Below, piece by piece: positions 1 through 8,500 of a DNA stretch of 64,000 nucleotides. The position numbers and the translations under genes are program-made. The stretch is from Auanema rhodensis (lineage: Eukaryota > Nematoda > Chromadorea > Rhabditida > Rhabditidae), in assembly GCA_964057225.1 (NCBI GenBank), contig OZ059895.1, forward strand, positions 13,020,001 to 13,084,000, in the 5' to 3' direction. The notes below the pieces were generated by a model. The model saw only the letters and a program-made list of their open reading frames with translations. It did no database searches and was not told where the DNA came from. The first letter of the stretch is position 1; every line of letters starts with the position of its first letter.

Positions 1-42
1 TGCGTACTTTCAACGTGGTATGATCGTTAAAAAAATTTAAAA

Positions 43-97
43 GCTTACGACACCCGGGATTCCCAAGCCGTCTCCGATCCAAGTACTAACCGGGCCC
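43..97 (-). pseudogene. 5S rRNA copy 1, 3' part (split by BEL element)
   Basis: This is the 3' half of a 118-nt 5S gene, sense positions 64-118. The 5' part resumes at 10314 and runs to 10376. The 10.2-kb insertion falls inside the internal control region, so this copy cannot give a normal 5S RNA. It has one private change, C to T at sense position 111. Confidence 0.9.
93..97. repeat. Target-site duplication of BEL element (left)
   Basis: GGCCC here is repeated at 10309-10313. The sequence is the normal 5S sequence at sense positions 64-68. Five base pairs is a usual target duplication length for BEL/Pao elements. Confidence 0.9.
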
Positions 98-430
98 TGT
101 CGTTTGACAACTGGACTATTACCTCCAAGTATCAGTCCAAGTATGGAGTCGGTTCGTATGAGTGCGGTATTATGCGTTAAGACAAGTTAAATGAAGAAAG
201 GTTTATTCAACAAAATGCAACAACAGTAAATTGAACAAGTGGATTGATTTACGAATTTCCAAGAAATTCCTAAAATCAAAACAAAATTGGTGAGACATAA
301 AAATTTTAACCATTTGGTTCTCCCTTTTATAGGGAGGCACCAGATGGTTAAAGGGGGTGGAGTTAATACAAAAAAAAATACAACAAAACGTTAACACAAT
401 AAAGTTCGTATTTTCACGTTGACCGTGACA
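98..430 (-). repeat. BEL element 3' LTR
   Basis: This 333-bp LTR matches 9976-10308 except at one base. On the minus strand it contains TATAAAAG (324-331) inside the loop of an inverted repeat (309-348) and an AATAAA poly(A) signal (202-207). Confidence 0.95.
202..207 (-). terminator. Poly(A) signal in BEL 3' LTR
   Basis: AATAAA on the minus strand lies downstream of the LTR TATA box, where the R/U5 side is expected. It would end transcripts started in the 5' LTR. Confidence 0.55.
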
Positions 431-439
431 TTCCCGGCA

Positions 440-901
440 TTATGTATATCTTTTACGTTTGACGTCACCACAGACCACCCCATGGTGAGTATCGGCCTTG
501 CACTTATAGCAGGATACTTCGCACATTGTTGAATGTTTTGGGTTCAAACATTTTATGCATAGTCCCAATTCGTGTAAGCGTATGGTACGCTCTGGGGACG
601 AGGGGTAAATCGGACAAGCAGCTGTACGATGGCCATCAGCTGTAGGCTTGTTGCAGAATATGCAGGAGGCTTTAGGAGCCGTCTGAACAGCTAAATTATC
701 GAGCTTTAGATTCAGTGTGTTGTTGATGTTATCCAGGCGCGCGGAAATGTGGTTGACAGCGCTGGCGAGGTTATCATAAAACCTTTTCTCTAGAACCATT
801 AGCTGCCTTAGGTTGGCAGTGGTGTTGGGTAGATGAGAATAATTTTTGAGATCTTCCTCAAAGGAAGTGTTCTCACTTAAATTGGACGTTATTTCATCCA
901 T
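440..901 (-). CDS. Extra nucleocapsid-like zinc-finger ORF at the 3' end of the BEL element
   Basis: This 153-residue ORF lies between the envelope and the 3' LTR and stops 10 bases before the LTR. The first ~70 residues are helix-forming and charged. The rest holds Cys/His fingers in the same order as the Gag knuckles of this element: C-x2-C...H...C, then LC-x2-C-x4-H-x3-C, then C-x2-C...H...C. The ATG at 901 is preceded six bases upstream by TTTTTCTCAATTCAG, a good splice acceptor, so it is probably read from a spliced subgenomic mRNA. BEL elements do not normally carry such a gene. It may be a duplicated nucleocapsid module or a captured zinc-knuckle gene. Function unknown. Confidence 0.65.
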   Translation of the reverse strand: MDEITSNLSENTSFEEDLKNYSHLPNTTANLRQLMVLEKRFYDNLASAVNHISARLDNINNTLNLKLDNLAVQTAPKASCIFCNKPTADGHRTAACPIYPSSPERTIRLHELGLCIKCLNPKHSTMCEVSCYKCKADTHHGVVCGDVKRKRYT

Positions 902-906
902 TAGCA

Positions 907-921
907 CTGAATTGAGAAAAA
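907..921 (-). promoter_or_regulatory. Splice acceptor before the zinc-finger ORF
   Basis: The minus strand reads TTTTTCTCAATTCAG and then the coding start. The pyrimidine tract and CAG match the acceptors in the MULE gene of this window. No donor was identified. Confidence 0.5.
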
Positions 922-1022
922 CAATGGTTTCCCTCTTTATATATTTGTTCGCATCTGTGGGTTGACCTATGATAAACGTCCCTTAGTTTATTGTAGAATA
1001 GTATGTGTTTACGGATACAATG

Positions 1023-1030
1023 TATAAAAA
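1023..1030 (+). promoter_or_regulatory. Possible TATA box for the antisense gene
   Basis: TATAAAAA on the plus strand lies about 310 bases upstream of the first recognised exon. It is the only clear TATA sequence between the zinc-finger ORF and that exon. An untranslated first exon would have to lie between them; I see no convincing donor. Confidence 0.3.
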
Positions 1031-1342
1031 GCCTGTACAAAGGATTACTTTTTATGTGTATTATTTGGATAAATAAACTTGATGTTATCAAAGATTGAAG
1101 ATCTTGATAAAAAGATTTGTTTGTTTATAACTGTTGCATTTGTTTCTATATGTAGTGATTTTCTTTTGTTTATATTATTTTATGACCTATTTTTGCTTTG
1201 TTTATATTTTTTACTATTGTACTACGTGTGATTAGTAATTTAATTTTTATTGTATTCGTGAAGTTTTTGTACTTCCCTCTTGACTTTATTTTTTATTTTT
1301 TATTTTATTTTTTTTTTATTTTTATAGTTGTAATTGTTGCAG

Positions 1343-1774
1343 ATGTCACAATTACAGTATCAGGTTGAAGAGGAGATTGGAGAAGACGAGCTCGGTCCAT
1401 ATGAACTATGCGAACGATGCAAGGCGCAAGATACTCATCGCATACGGGAGGGCCCGGTAAGCTTATTATTTTTTTTTTTTTTTAATTTAATTAAATTTAT
1501 TTATTTATTTGTTTATTTTATTTTATCTCAGTATTGTTGCAGATGACAGACGATGAGCTTTATCCGGAGGATGGAGTCGAGCCAACTCGGGAGCAGCTCA
1601 TCTACATGTTCTCGAGGATGCCGTTGCCTCCCAACTGCAGATTCTGCAGGGCAAAGAACCCCCGCCACCACGAACGTGAGGAGGTAAGCTTATATATTTT
1701 AACTGTGAATGTAAGTATTGTTGTAGATGTCAGACGATGATGGTGAGGGGTATCCAGATATTTCAAGTATATAG
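1343..1774 (+). CDS. Small three-exon gene antisense to the BEL element
   Basis: This gene lies on the strand opposite to all other genes of the element. Exons are 1343-1456, 1543-1683 and 1727-1774. Introns are 86 and 43 nt, both GTAAGC...AG, and both exon joins are in phase 0. The product is 100 residues and acidic, with two similar Cys-Cys-His motifs, CERCKAQDTH (exon 1) and CRFCRAKNPRHH (exon 2), that could bind zinc. Each exon begins with ATG straight after a TTGTTG(C/T)AG acceptor. Exons 2 and 3 share the start ATG(A/T)CAGACGATGA, so they look duplicated. AATAAA follows at 1847-1852. I do not recognise the family. The first acceptor implies an upstream exon or a trans-spliced leader. 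Confidence 0.6.
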
Positions 1775-1846
1775 TGTTTTTGTTTTGTTTTTGTTTTTGT
1801 TTTTGTTTTTTTTTTTTGTGTTTTTAAACTGTTCTTATAGCTAATT

Positions 1847-1852
1847 AATAAA
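1847..1852 (+). terminator. Poly(A) signal of the antisense gene
   Basis: AATAAA lies 73 bases after the antisense stop codon and is followed by a long T run. It sits between the ends of the two convergent genes: the envelope frame ends at 1899 on the other strand. Confidence 0.5.
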
Positions 1853-1898
1853 GTTTTTTTTTTTTTTTTTTTTTTATTACTACAGTAAGATTAGTGTT

Positions 1899-2642
1899 TT
1901 AATTTTTATTTGTGCTAGACTCAGCTCTGTGTCTAGGATTCCTGAGCATTTTTCTCAGTAATGATGTAATGATCATTACAATTTTTATCATCTGAACGAT
2001 TAATTTTTGTATGATTATGATGATTACAATTATTGCTTGTACTCCTATTATATAAGATAATACTGGTATAAAAACAGTTATCAGGAGGAAGCATAATGAT
2101 AATGCCCAATTTGTTTTAATTACATCCAAAATGTTTCTCCAGGTGTTAGCATTTGTCACAATGTTGATGATTGTTTTTTCAACATCTGGGATTTTACTAT
2201 CCCATTGTAATGTTCCTTGTATGATCACGTGTTTTTCATTAGCACATGTTACGAAGCATTCTTCATAGATTTCAGAATGTTCTGAGTAATATTCCACAGC
2301 AGTAAGCGGCATGTGTGGGGCGCATTCAATCATGTATATGTTCTCACTACATTGCATTGTGATCCAAGAATCCTTTTGTGATATACACATAAACTCGGCA
2401 ACAGCCGTTCTTCTACAGCTGTGACACCCGGAAAGTTTTTTAAATTCCGGTCGACAAGGAAAGTCGTACAGGAAGGTACGAGACGACACATTCCCTTGTA
2501 GTTGAAGAACAACAGTTGATTCATCAGTTTGAGGAATAAGTGTTAATTTGTTTTCTTTCATGGTAATTAGGGTGTTCTTGGTGTTCATTGGTAATAAGTT
2601 TGCCTGATTGAAAATATTATCAGATGGACAGGTACATGTTAG
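1899..2642 (-). pseudogene. Envelope C-terminal part, beyond in-frame TAG
   Basis: This continues the integrase-envelope frame directly after the TAG at 2643-2645, with no frame change. The open segment is Cys-rich at first, as expected for the membrane-proximal domain of a phlebovirus-like Gc. It has a hydrophobic membrane anchor from about 2100 down to 1990 and a short basic tail. Its first ATG is at 2588. Without read-through or a different mRNA, the envelope made from this copy would lack its anchor. The region shows no other break, so the stop looks recent. Confidence 0.8.
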
Positions 2643-5513
2643 CTATTCCCTTTTTGATATTTTACAGTTACATAACTTCAGTATTTTACAAGAGTTAAAT
2701 TCATTTGTAGTTTGATCTTTGGTTTTGCATGCTACTTCACTCATAGTATGAGGTTCCATGTAATAACTGTTTATGGTTGATAATGCATATTTGGTGTTTA
2801 AATATCGGGTTGGTGGTACAATATGGGAGATTGAGCTTATATTAAAGTTTGGAAAATTAACAGTGTCGTATGGTTTTAAAAGAATATTAATATTGGCTTT
2901 GTGTTTAAATAGATCATACTTTACCTCTAATGGTATATTCATTTCCCAAGAATCACATTCTACTATTTCATAAACTATTTCATTGATTGGTTTAAATTCA
3001 GTTTGATAGAATGAGCAACCGTCTTCTAGAGACCAACATCCGCAGAAAAGAGAGCCACATCGCCTAGCACAACCAACTTGTGTTGGTCCTTCTTCTTTAT
3101 CAAATTCTTGTAATTGTCCAATAGAATTTATAGCTTCACAAGTGTGATTACAAGATCCTGTTCCATAACAGGAATATCGAGTTTTGTATTGAATTGTGCT
3201 TTCTCGAGTATAATATAGCGTACTTTTCTGGCAAATGTATTCTGTTGGTTTTTTCGTTATTTCTATTTTACCGATAGATTTATTTTGGTAAATGAATTCT
3301 AAGCAAGCGTCTCTTATGCCTTTATTGAAATTGATTTCATTATCGTATTCTTGATAACAATTTGTCCGATTAATGCAAATTATATTTATTGAATGCTTAA
3401 TATGTAAGTTTGAACAAGATTCCACTGTTATTAATAATACCATGAGTGCTATCGATAATTGTAATGAAGTGAATGATGATGTTCTCATGTAATTTGGAAT
3501 TTTAATAGTTTCTGGAATATCATTTTTCCATTTTGGAGTTACATTGTCAAATTTCGTGGCTACTGTGTTTTCCTTTTGTACGGCTACATCGTCTGAACTT
3601 GTTAATATTTTTGAATTAGGTTTTCCACTTCTAACTTCGGTTTGTATCGTTTGCCAATTATCATTTAAAAATTTATACCAATATTGGTCATTTTTATGAG
3701 CTTTCAATACTCTTTTACAAATTGCTAATATAGTAAATAATAGTATAATTGGTATGAAAAATGTTATCAAAGTCGTTAATGGATTACATTGTGGGAAATA
3801 TAATGCTTCCGCTGTAAGCAATTCAGAGGATTGGCATGTAGCCTCAATCGTTGGAATTATTCCAAGAAGAGCTACTTTTGGAACATTTGTTTTTATTTTA
3901 TTTTTCTTAAAATAACTTCTTACCGCTGCTTGACTACCCTGTGTTTTTGTTCTGAACCATCTATTTAGATTTGAAGGTTTGGATTCATTTTCGGTTTGAA
4001 GAGTTATCTCATTTGTTTGATCTTCCTCTTGTTCTAAGTTCGTATTATTAGCATCATTTTCGTCTCCTGCGTCGTTGATGATATTCATGTTGGGTGTATA
4101 GATTTCGAGTGGTATTACATTGTTACTTTGTTCACTTTCTTGAGTATTTTCAATAATTTCAATATTTTCAACCCGATTTCCTTTTTGTGTTACCGTCCCG
4201 GTGATTAAAAATGGATTCACTTGGTATTTTTTATTGTATCTCATTGAGTGAGGTTCTGACGCAAACGGTGCTGCTTCTGCGTTTCTCACTTCTAGTGGAT
4301 ATATGTGATTTAATGAACGAGTTGTTATGAGACCAGTGCCAGTTATTAGTTTTGCAGATCTAACTTCCCCATCTGCACTTTTTATTAGTTCTATTATGCG
4401 TCCTAATTTCCATTTACCTCTACTTGAATCCTCATTTTGTATTATAATAACTTCGCCTTCTTGTGGTTTCTTAGCGTTCGTTGCAGGTTGTTTTCTGTTG
4501 TGTTTGTAAATATCTCTAAGATACAGTAAATACTCTGAATAGAATTTTTTCCAGAATAATTGAGTTACATCGTTAGATAACTCTATTGCTTCAATGGCTT
4601 GCTCTATAGTTTGTATTGTCCTGCTATTGATAGTTTTATCATAAATTCGGGTATTCGATACGTTTGAAGAAAGTGTAAACCTGATGGAACGGTTTAAAAA
4701 ATCACAAGGTCTGATAGGCAAAATGTTCAGGTTGGATGGGTTCGGATGTGTAAGCGGGCGAGTATTCAAAATTGTTTCGATTTTTACAATTACTGTATGT
4801 ATATCATCAATTGACATTAATCTATTTCCAATTGTTTTGTATAGTGCTAACTTTGTTAGTCCTACTAGTCTTTCCCATGTTCCACCTTTCCATGGAGCCT
4901 GTGGTGTGTTGAAGTACCATTTAATATTCTTTTCGGCAAGATAATTGGTTAATGTTTTTTCATTTTTAGATTCATGGTTTTCTGTGTAAAATTCTATTAC
5001 TTTAGCACTTAATAAGAAATTTCCTCCATTATCGCTTCGTATTATTTCTGGAATACCTCTTCTTCCAATGAACCTTTCGAAAGCGTTTAAGAATGCCTTT
5101 GTTGATTGGTCAAAAACTATTTCTAAGTGTATAGCTCTTATAGCTAAACAAGTAAACAGACATATAAATATCTTTTTACCATCCTTTATGGTTATTGGAC
5201 CTAATAAGTCACAACCTGTACTCATGAATGGTTTTGTTAGAATTACTCTATCCTTAGGCAATGCTGGCATTAAGGACGTTCCAAACGGCAAAGCGTTGTA
5301 TCTATTGCAGATTGTGCATGTTTTGAGAACTGATCTGACTATGCTTGATGGTTTATTTAAAAAGTATTTTTGACGCAAGAGTGTTAGAACAAAGTCTCGC
5401 CCTTGGTGCATGCATTCTCTGTGTAAATGCATAATTATGTGTTCTGTGTACGGAGAATCCCTTGGAAGATATATGGGATTTTGAGTTTCAAACGGTAATT
5501 CCGAGTTGTTCAA
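2643..5513 (-). CDS. BEL/Pao integrase fused to phlebovirus-like envelope (N-terminal part)
   Basis: This 956-residue ORF lies in the -1 frame relative to gag-pol. Its open frame extends upstream into the end of that ORF, so the ATG at 5513 is not necessarily a start. The integrase has an HHCC zinc site (H31, H36, C66, C69) and a DDE triad (D102 in CDLLGP, D161 in SDNGGN, E214 in WERLVG). A DUF5641-like C-terminal region covers ~320-410. A linker rich in Glu and Asn follows, then a hydrophobic segment (~584-601). A signal-peptide-like stretch follows an internal Met (~676), then a Cys-rich ectodomain. The motif GCARRCGSLFCGCW near 812 resembles the fusion loop of phlebovirus Gc, a class II fusion protein. 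The frame stops at a TAG that reads on in frame into 1899-2642. That could be an inactivating mutation or a read-through site. Confidence 0.9.
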   Translation of the reverse strand: MNNSELPFETQNPIYLPRDSPYTEHIIMHLHRECMHQGRDFVLTLLRQKYFLNKPSSIVRSVLKTCTICNRYNALPFGTSLMPALPKDRVILTKPFMSTGCDLLGPITIKDGKKIFICLFTCLAIRAIHLEIVFDQSTKAFLNAFERFIGRRGIPEIIRSDNGGNFLLSAKVIEFYTENHESKNEKTLTNYLAEKNIKWYFNTPQAPWKGGTWERLVGLTKLALYKTIGNRLMSIDDIHTVIVKIETILNTRPLTHPNPSNLNILPIRPCDFLNRSIRFTLSSNVSNTRIYDKTINSRTIQTIEQAIEAIELSNDVTQLFWKKFYSEYLLYLRDIYKHNRKQPATNAKKPQEGEVIIIQNEDSSRGKWKLGRIIELIKSADGEVRSAKLITGTGLITTRSLNHIYPLEVRNAEAAPFASEPHSMRYNKKYQVNPFLITGTVTQKGNRVENIEIIENTQESEQSNNVIPLEIYTPNMNIINDAGDENDANNTNLEQEEDQTNEITLQTENESKPSNLNRWFRTKTQGSQAAVRSYFKKNKIKTNVPKVALLGIIPTIEATCQSSELLTAEALYFPQCNPLTTLITFFIPIILLFTILAICKRVLKAHKNDQYWYKFLNDNWQTIQTEVRSGKPNSKILTSSDDVAVQKENTVATKFDNVTPKWKNDIPETIKIPNYMRTSSFTSLQLSIALMVLLITVESCSNLHIKHSINIICINRTNCYQEYDNEINFNKGIRDACLEFIYQNKSIGKIEITKKPTEYICQKSTLYYTRESTIQYKTRYSCYGTGSCNHTCEAINSIGQLQEFDKEEGPTQVGCARRCGSLFCGCWSLEDGCSFYQTEFKPINEIVYEIVECDSWEMNIPLEVKYDLFKHKANINILLKPYDTVNFPNFNISSISHIVPPTRYLNTKYALSTINSYYMEPHTMSEVACKTKDQTTNEFNSCKILKLCNCKISKRE

Positions 5514-5530
5514 TCTACTACAAACTCTGA

Positions 5531-8500
5531 TTATTTCTTCATCGAGAAAAAATACAAACCCTTCATGTTTTTCGTGAGGAGATCTATTGTTACATGCTGT
5601 TGTGCTTTACTTATTAGTAGTTTGGTTATAATCTCAATATCATTAGCTGTAGTTTGCCAGTTTTCATCTAATTGCATTACTTTATTTAACCTTGTTATAG
5701 CTGTGGGATGTACTTTTATGATCCAATGTCTCAAGAATTTACTTAATTTAACTATAGTTTTCAGTAAGGTATAGTTGTTGCTACGTAATTTGAATATATC
5801 TTCAACTGGTATTTGTGTTATTTGTTGTTGTTCAACGGTATCGATCAAGGTTGTTATATTCCAAATAGGCTCATATTCAATTTCTTCAATGTGTGACTTT
5901 GTTTGGGTTAACCATTGTGGTCCTTTAATCCACATAGAATCACTTAGTTCTTGGAGACAAGCTCCTCGAGAACCAATATCGGCTGGGTTATAATCACCAT
6001 TCACATGAAAAAGTTTGATTTTAATGTTATTTTCCTTCAATTTATCTATATACTTCCTTACATTGTCGACGCGACAGCCTACATATGGTGGTAAAGTTTT
6101 CTGATGGTTAGCTATCCAATGTAAGGCTACCTTACTGTCACTGGCTACGTGTACAGTTTTAAGGTGATTGGTTGTAGATGTGATATTATCAGCTAACATA
6201 ATACCTAATAGTATGGCAATGAGTTCTAGTCTTGGGATAGTTAGATTTCCCTTTTTTGCAATTTTCGACTTTCCGCTTACAAGTTGGCTTATTTTACCAT
6301 TGGTTTCAATGTATGTGCAGGCAGCAATGGCTAGTTTACTAGCGTCAGTAAATACCCATAATATAGAGTCATTCAGGTTTAACTTTCTTTCAAGTCTCAA
6401 TTCCTTTTCATTTAATAATTCATTTATGACTAAATTCCATTTATGTGTTATTTCTTGGGGTAATTCAACATCCCAACCCTTGAATTGATCACTTGATTCT
6501 CTTAATAATAATTTTAATGGTAAAATCAATGGGCTTGCCATACCTAATGGATCAAATATTGAATGTATTTGACTTAACATGTTCCTGTGCGTATTGATTT
6601 CAAATTTCTTTAATTTAAGTATAAGAACGAATAAATCTAATTTTGTATCATAATTTAAACCCAAAATTTTGGTAGTATTATGTGGGTATTTGTCTTCATT
6701 GTTCATATCTTCAGTAACTTTTGGATTGTTGCTCATAAATTCTCTTAAATTCATAGAAATGCCTTGTAAGATTTTCTTGGCTTTTTCGCATTTTATCTTA
6801 GCTTCTTCAACACTGTTTGCATATAAAATTATATTGTCAACATATAAAGAATCGAGCAAGTGACTAGCGTAAGGGTCGGTATGATTATTGAGGTACCAAG
6901 CTAAGCTCATGCTTAATATACCCGGGGACGCTGTTATACCAAATGGTAGCCGTTTGAATTGGTATGTCATGACGTTATATTTATTTACCGATTCATTTTC
7001 GTTTCTAATCCAGAAAAATTTACAATATTTTCTGTGCTCTTCTTTAATACTTATTTGTAAAAATGCTGACTCAATGTCGCAGGTTATTATTATTGGACTT
7101 TTTCTACATTTTATTAATATATCATGAATTTTGTGAATAAATGTTTGGCCTGAATGCATAACTTGGTTCAACGATGGACTATTTTTTTGTTTTGCTGAAG
7201 CATCAAACACGATTCTTAAAGGTCGAGCTTTTTCTTTTCTCCACACTCCATGATGTGGTAAGAAAAATCCATCTTCGGCTGATTCATCAACAATTGGCTC
7301 GATAATTCCCTTTTGAATGTATTCATTTATTAATTTTTTATACCATTCTAGTTGTTCTTTATTAGAGTGTAGATTTTTCCATAATGTCATGAATCTATGA
7401 AAAGCTGGCCATTTATTATTTTTCAATTTATTCAAATAATTTTTAAATGGAAACGGAGCTTCAATTCTCCCGGCTTTAATGGATAGTTCTTTACTATATT
7501 CTTTAAGATAATTCTCTGCTTCTGCATTGTTATCTACTATGGTGCTTATTCCAATAGTATCGATAAGGAAAAGTTCTTTCAGTTTTGTTTCTGGAGGTGG
7601 TTCATGACTTTGTTCCTCTTCAATGCTACACAGAGTTACAATTTTTTCAAGTTTAGTTTTTCCATTTATAAGAGTTCCAAATACAGATCCTTTACATAAA
7701 AGATCAGAGGGAAGTCTGAATTCTTCATTGTCTTTTACAAACAATTTTAATCTATCTTGTCCAATTAAAACATCCGGTTCAAAAACTTCCCCATTTGTAT
7801 CGGTGTTGGCTAATATAATATTGTTTTCTTTAATGAAACTCAAATCCTTTCTTGAAAGATAAGGACTATATATGTGGGAACTGATTTTTGGTTTAGTGAG
7901 CATTTCAGTTACAATTAAATTTTTCTCTTTAGTATAGAATATTGTGTTAACTATACTTGAAACATGAGAATGTTTCATTCCTCCAATACCATGAAATGTT
8001 TTTTTATGTTTGGATTTAACTGGTAGTTTCATCCTTTTTGCTAGATCTTCTCTGATAAAAGATCGTTGAGAACAATCATCAAAAATAATGTTAACTTTCT
8101 CATAACTATCGCTATTGTAATTGAACAAATTTGCTTTCGCTGTTCGTAAAATTATTTGGCCTTTTTCTACGTCATGATTACCAACAATTGTGGTTAAACT
8201 TGTGGGTTCTTCATGTGCTTTCTTTGAAATAATTGTTTGATTATTTCTGGTCTTTTCTTCATCATTATCCCTTTGTAAAGAAATGTTGGTGATGACTCCA
8301 TTTCTATTCTGATTTCTTTTATTTTGGTAACAAACTGAAATGTTGTGATCATCATGACAGCTGTTGCATTTAAACTTTGGCCATGTGCAGTTTTTGCTTT
8401 GATGATTGTCTGCAAAGCATACATAACATAGCCTTTTTTCTCTTAAAATTTTCCTTTTTTCCGTTGTTTCAACAGGACACATATGGCTATTGTGTGAATT

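Larger units (their letters stand above)
1..97 (-). repeat. 5S rDNA array, left fragment
   Basis: This is the left edge of the array. Bases 1-28 are the 5'-end fragment of 5S that normally lies beyond the 3' end of each gene. Bases 29-42 are the A/T tract that acts as the oligo-T terminator on the sense strand. The 3' half of 5S copy 1 follows and is cut at 97 by the BEL/Pao insertion. The array clearly continues to the left of the window. Confidence 0.9.

Noticed and set aside
431..450. Polypurine tract of the BEL element
   Set aside because: The bases next to the 3' LTR (minus strand GCCGGGAA) are only weakly purine-rich, so I could not support a tract boundary.
894..1091. Minus-strand 65-residue ORF upstream of the zinc-finger ORF
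   Set aside because: It overlaps the splice acceptor and an A/T-rich stretch, has no domain, and would be removed or untranslated in the likely spliced mRNA.
2773..8424. Many plus- and minus-strand ORFs of 60-140 residues inside gag-pol-env
   Set aside because: They are shadows of the two large conserved frames. None has domain features or splice signals like those of the antisense gene at 1343-1774.
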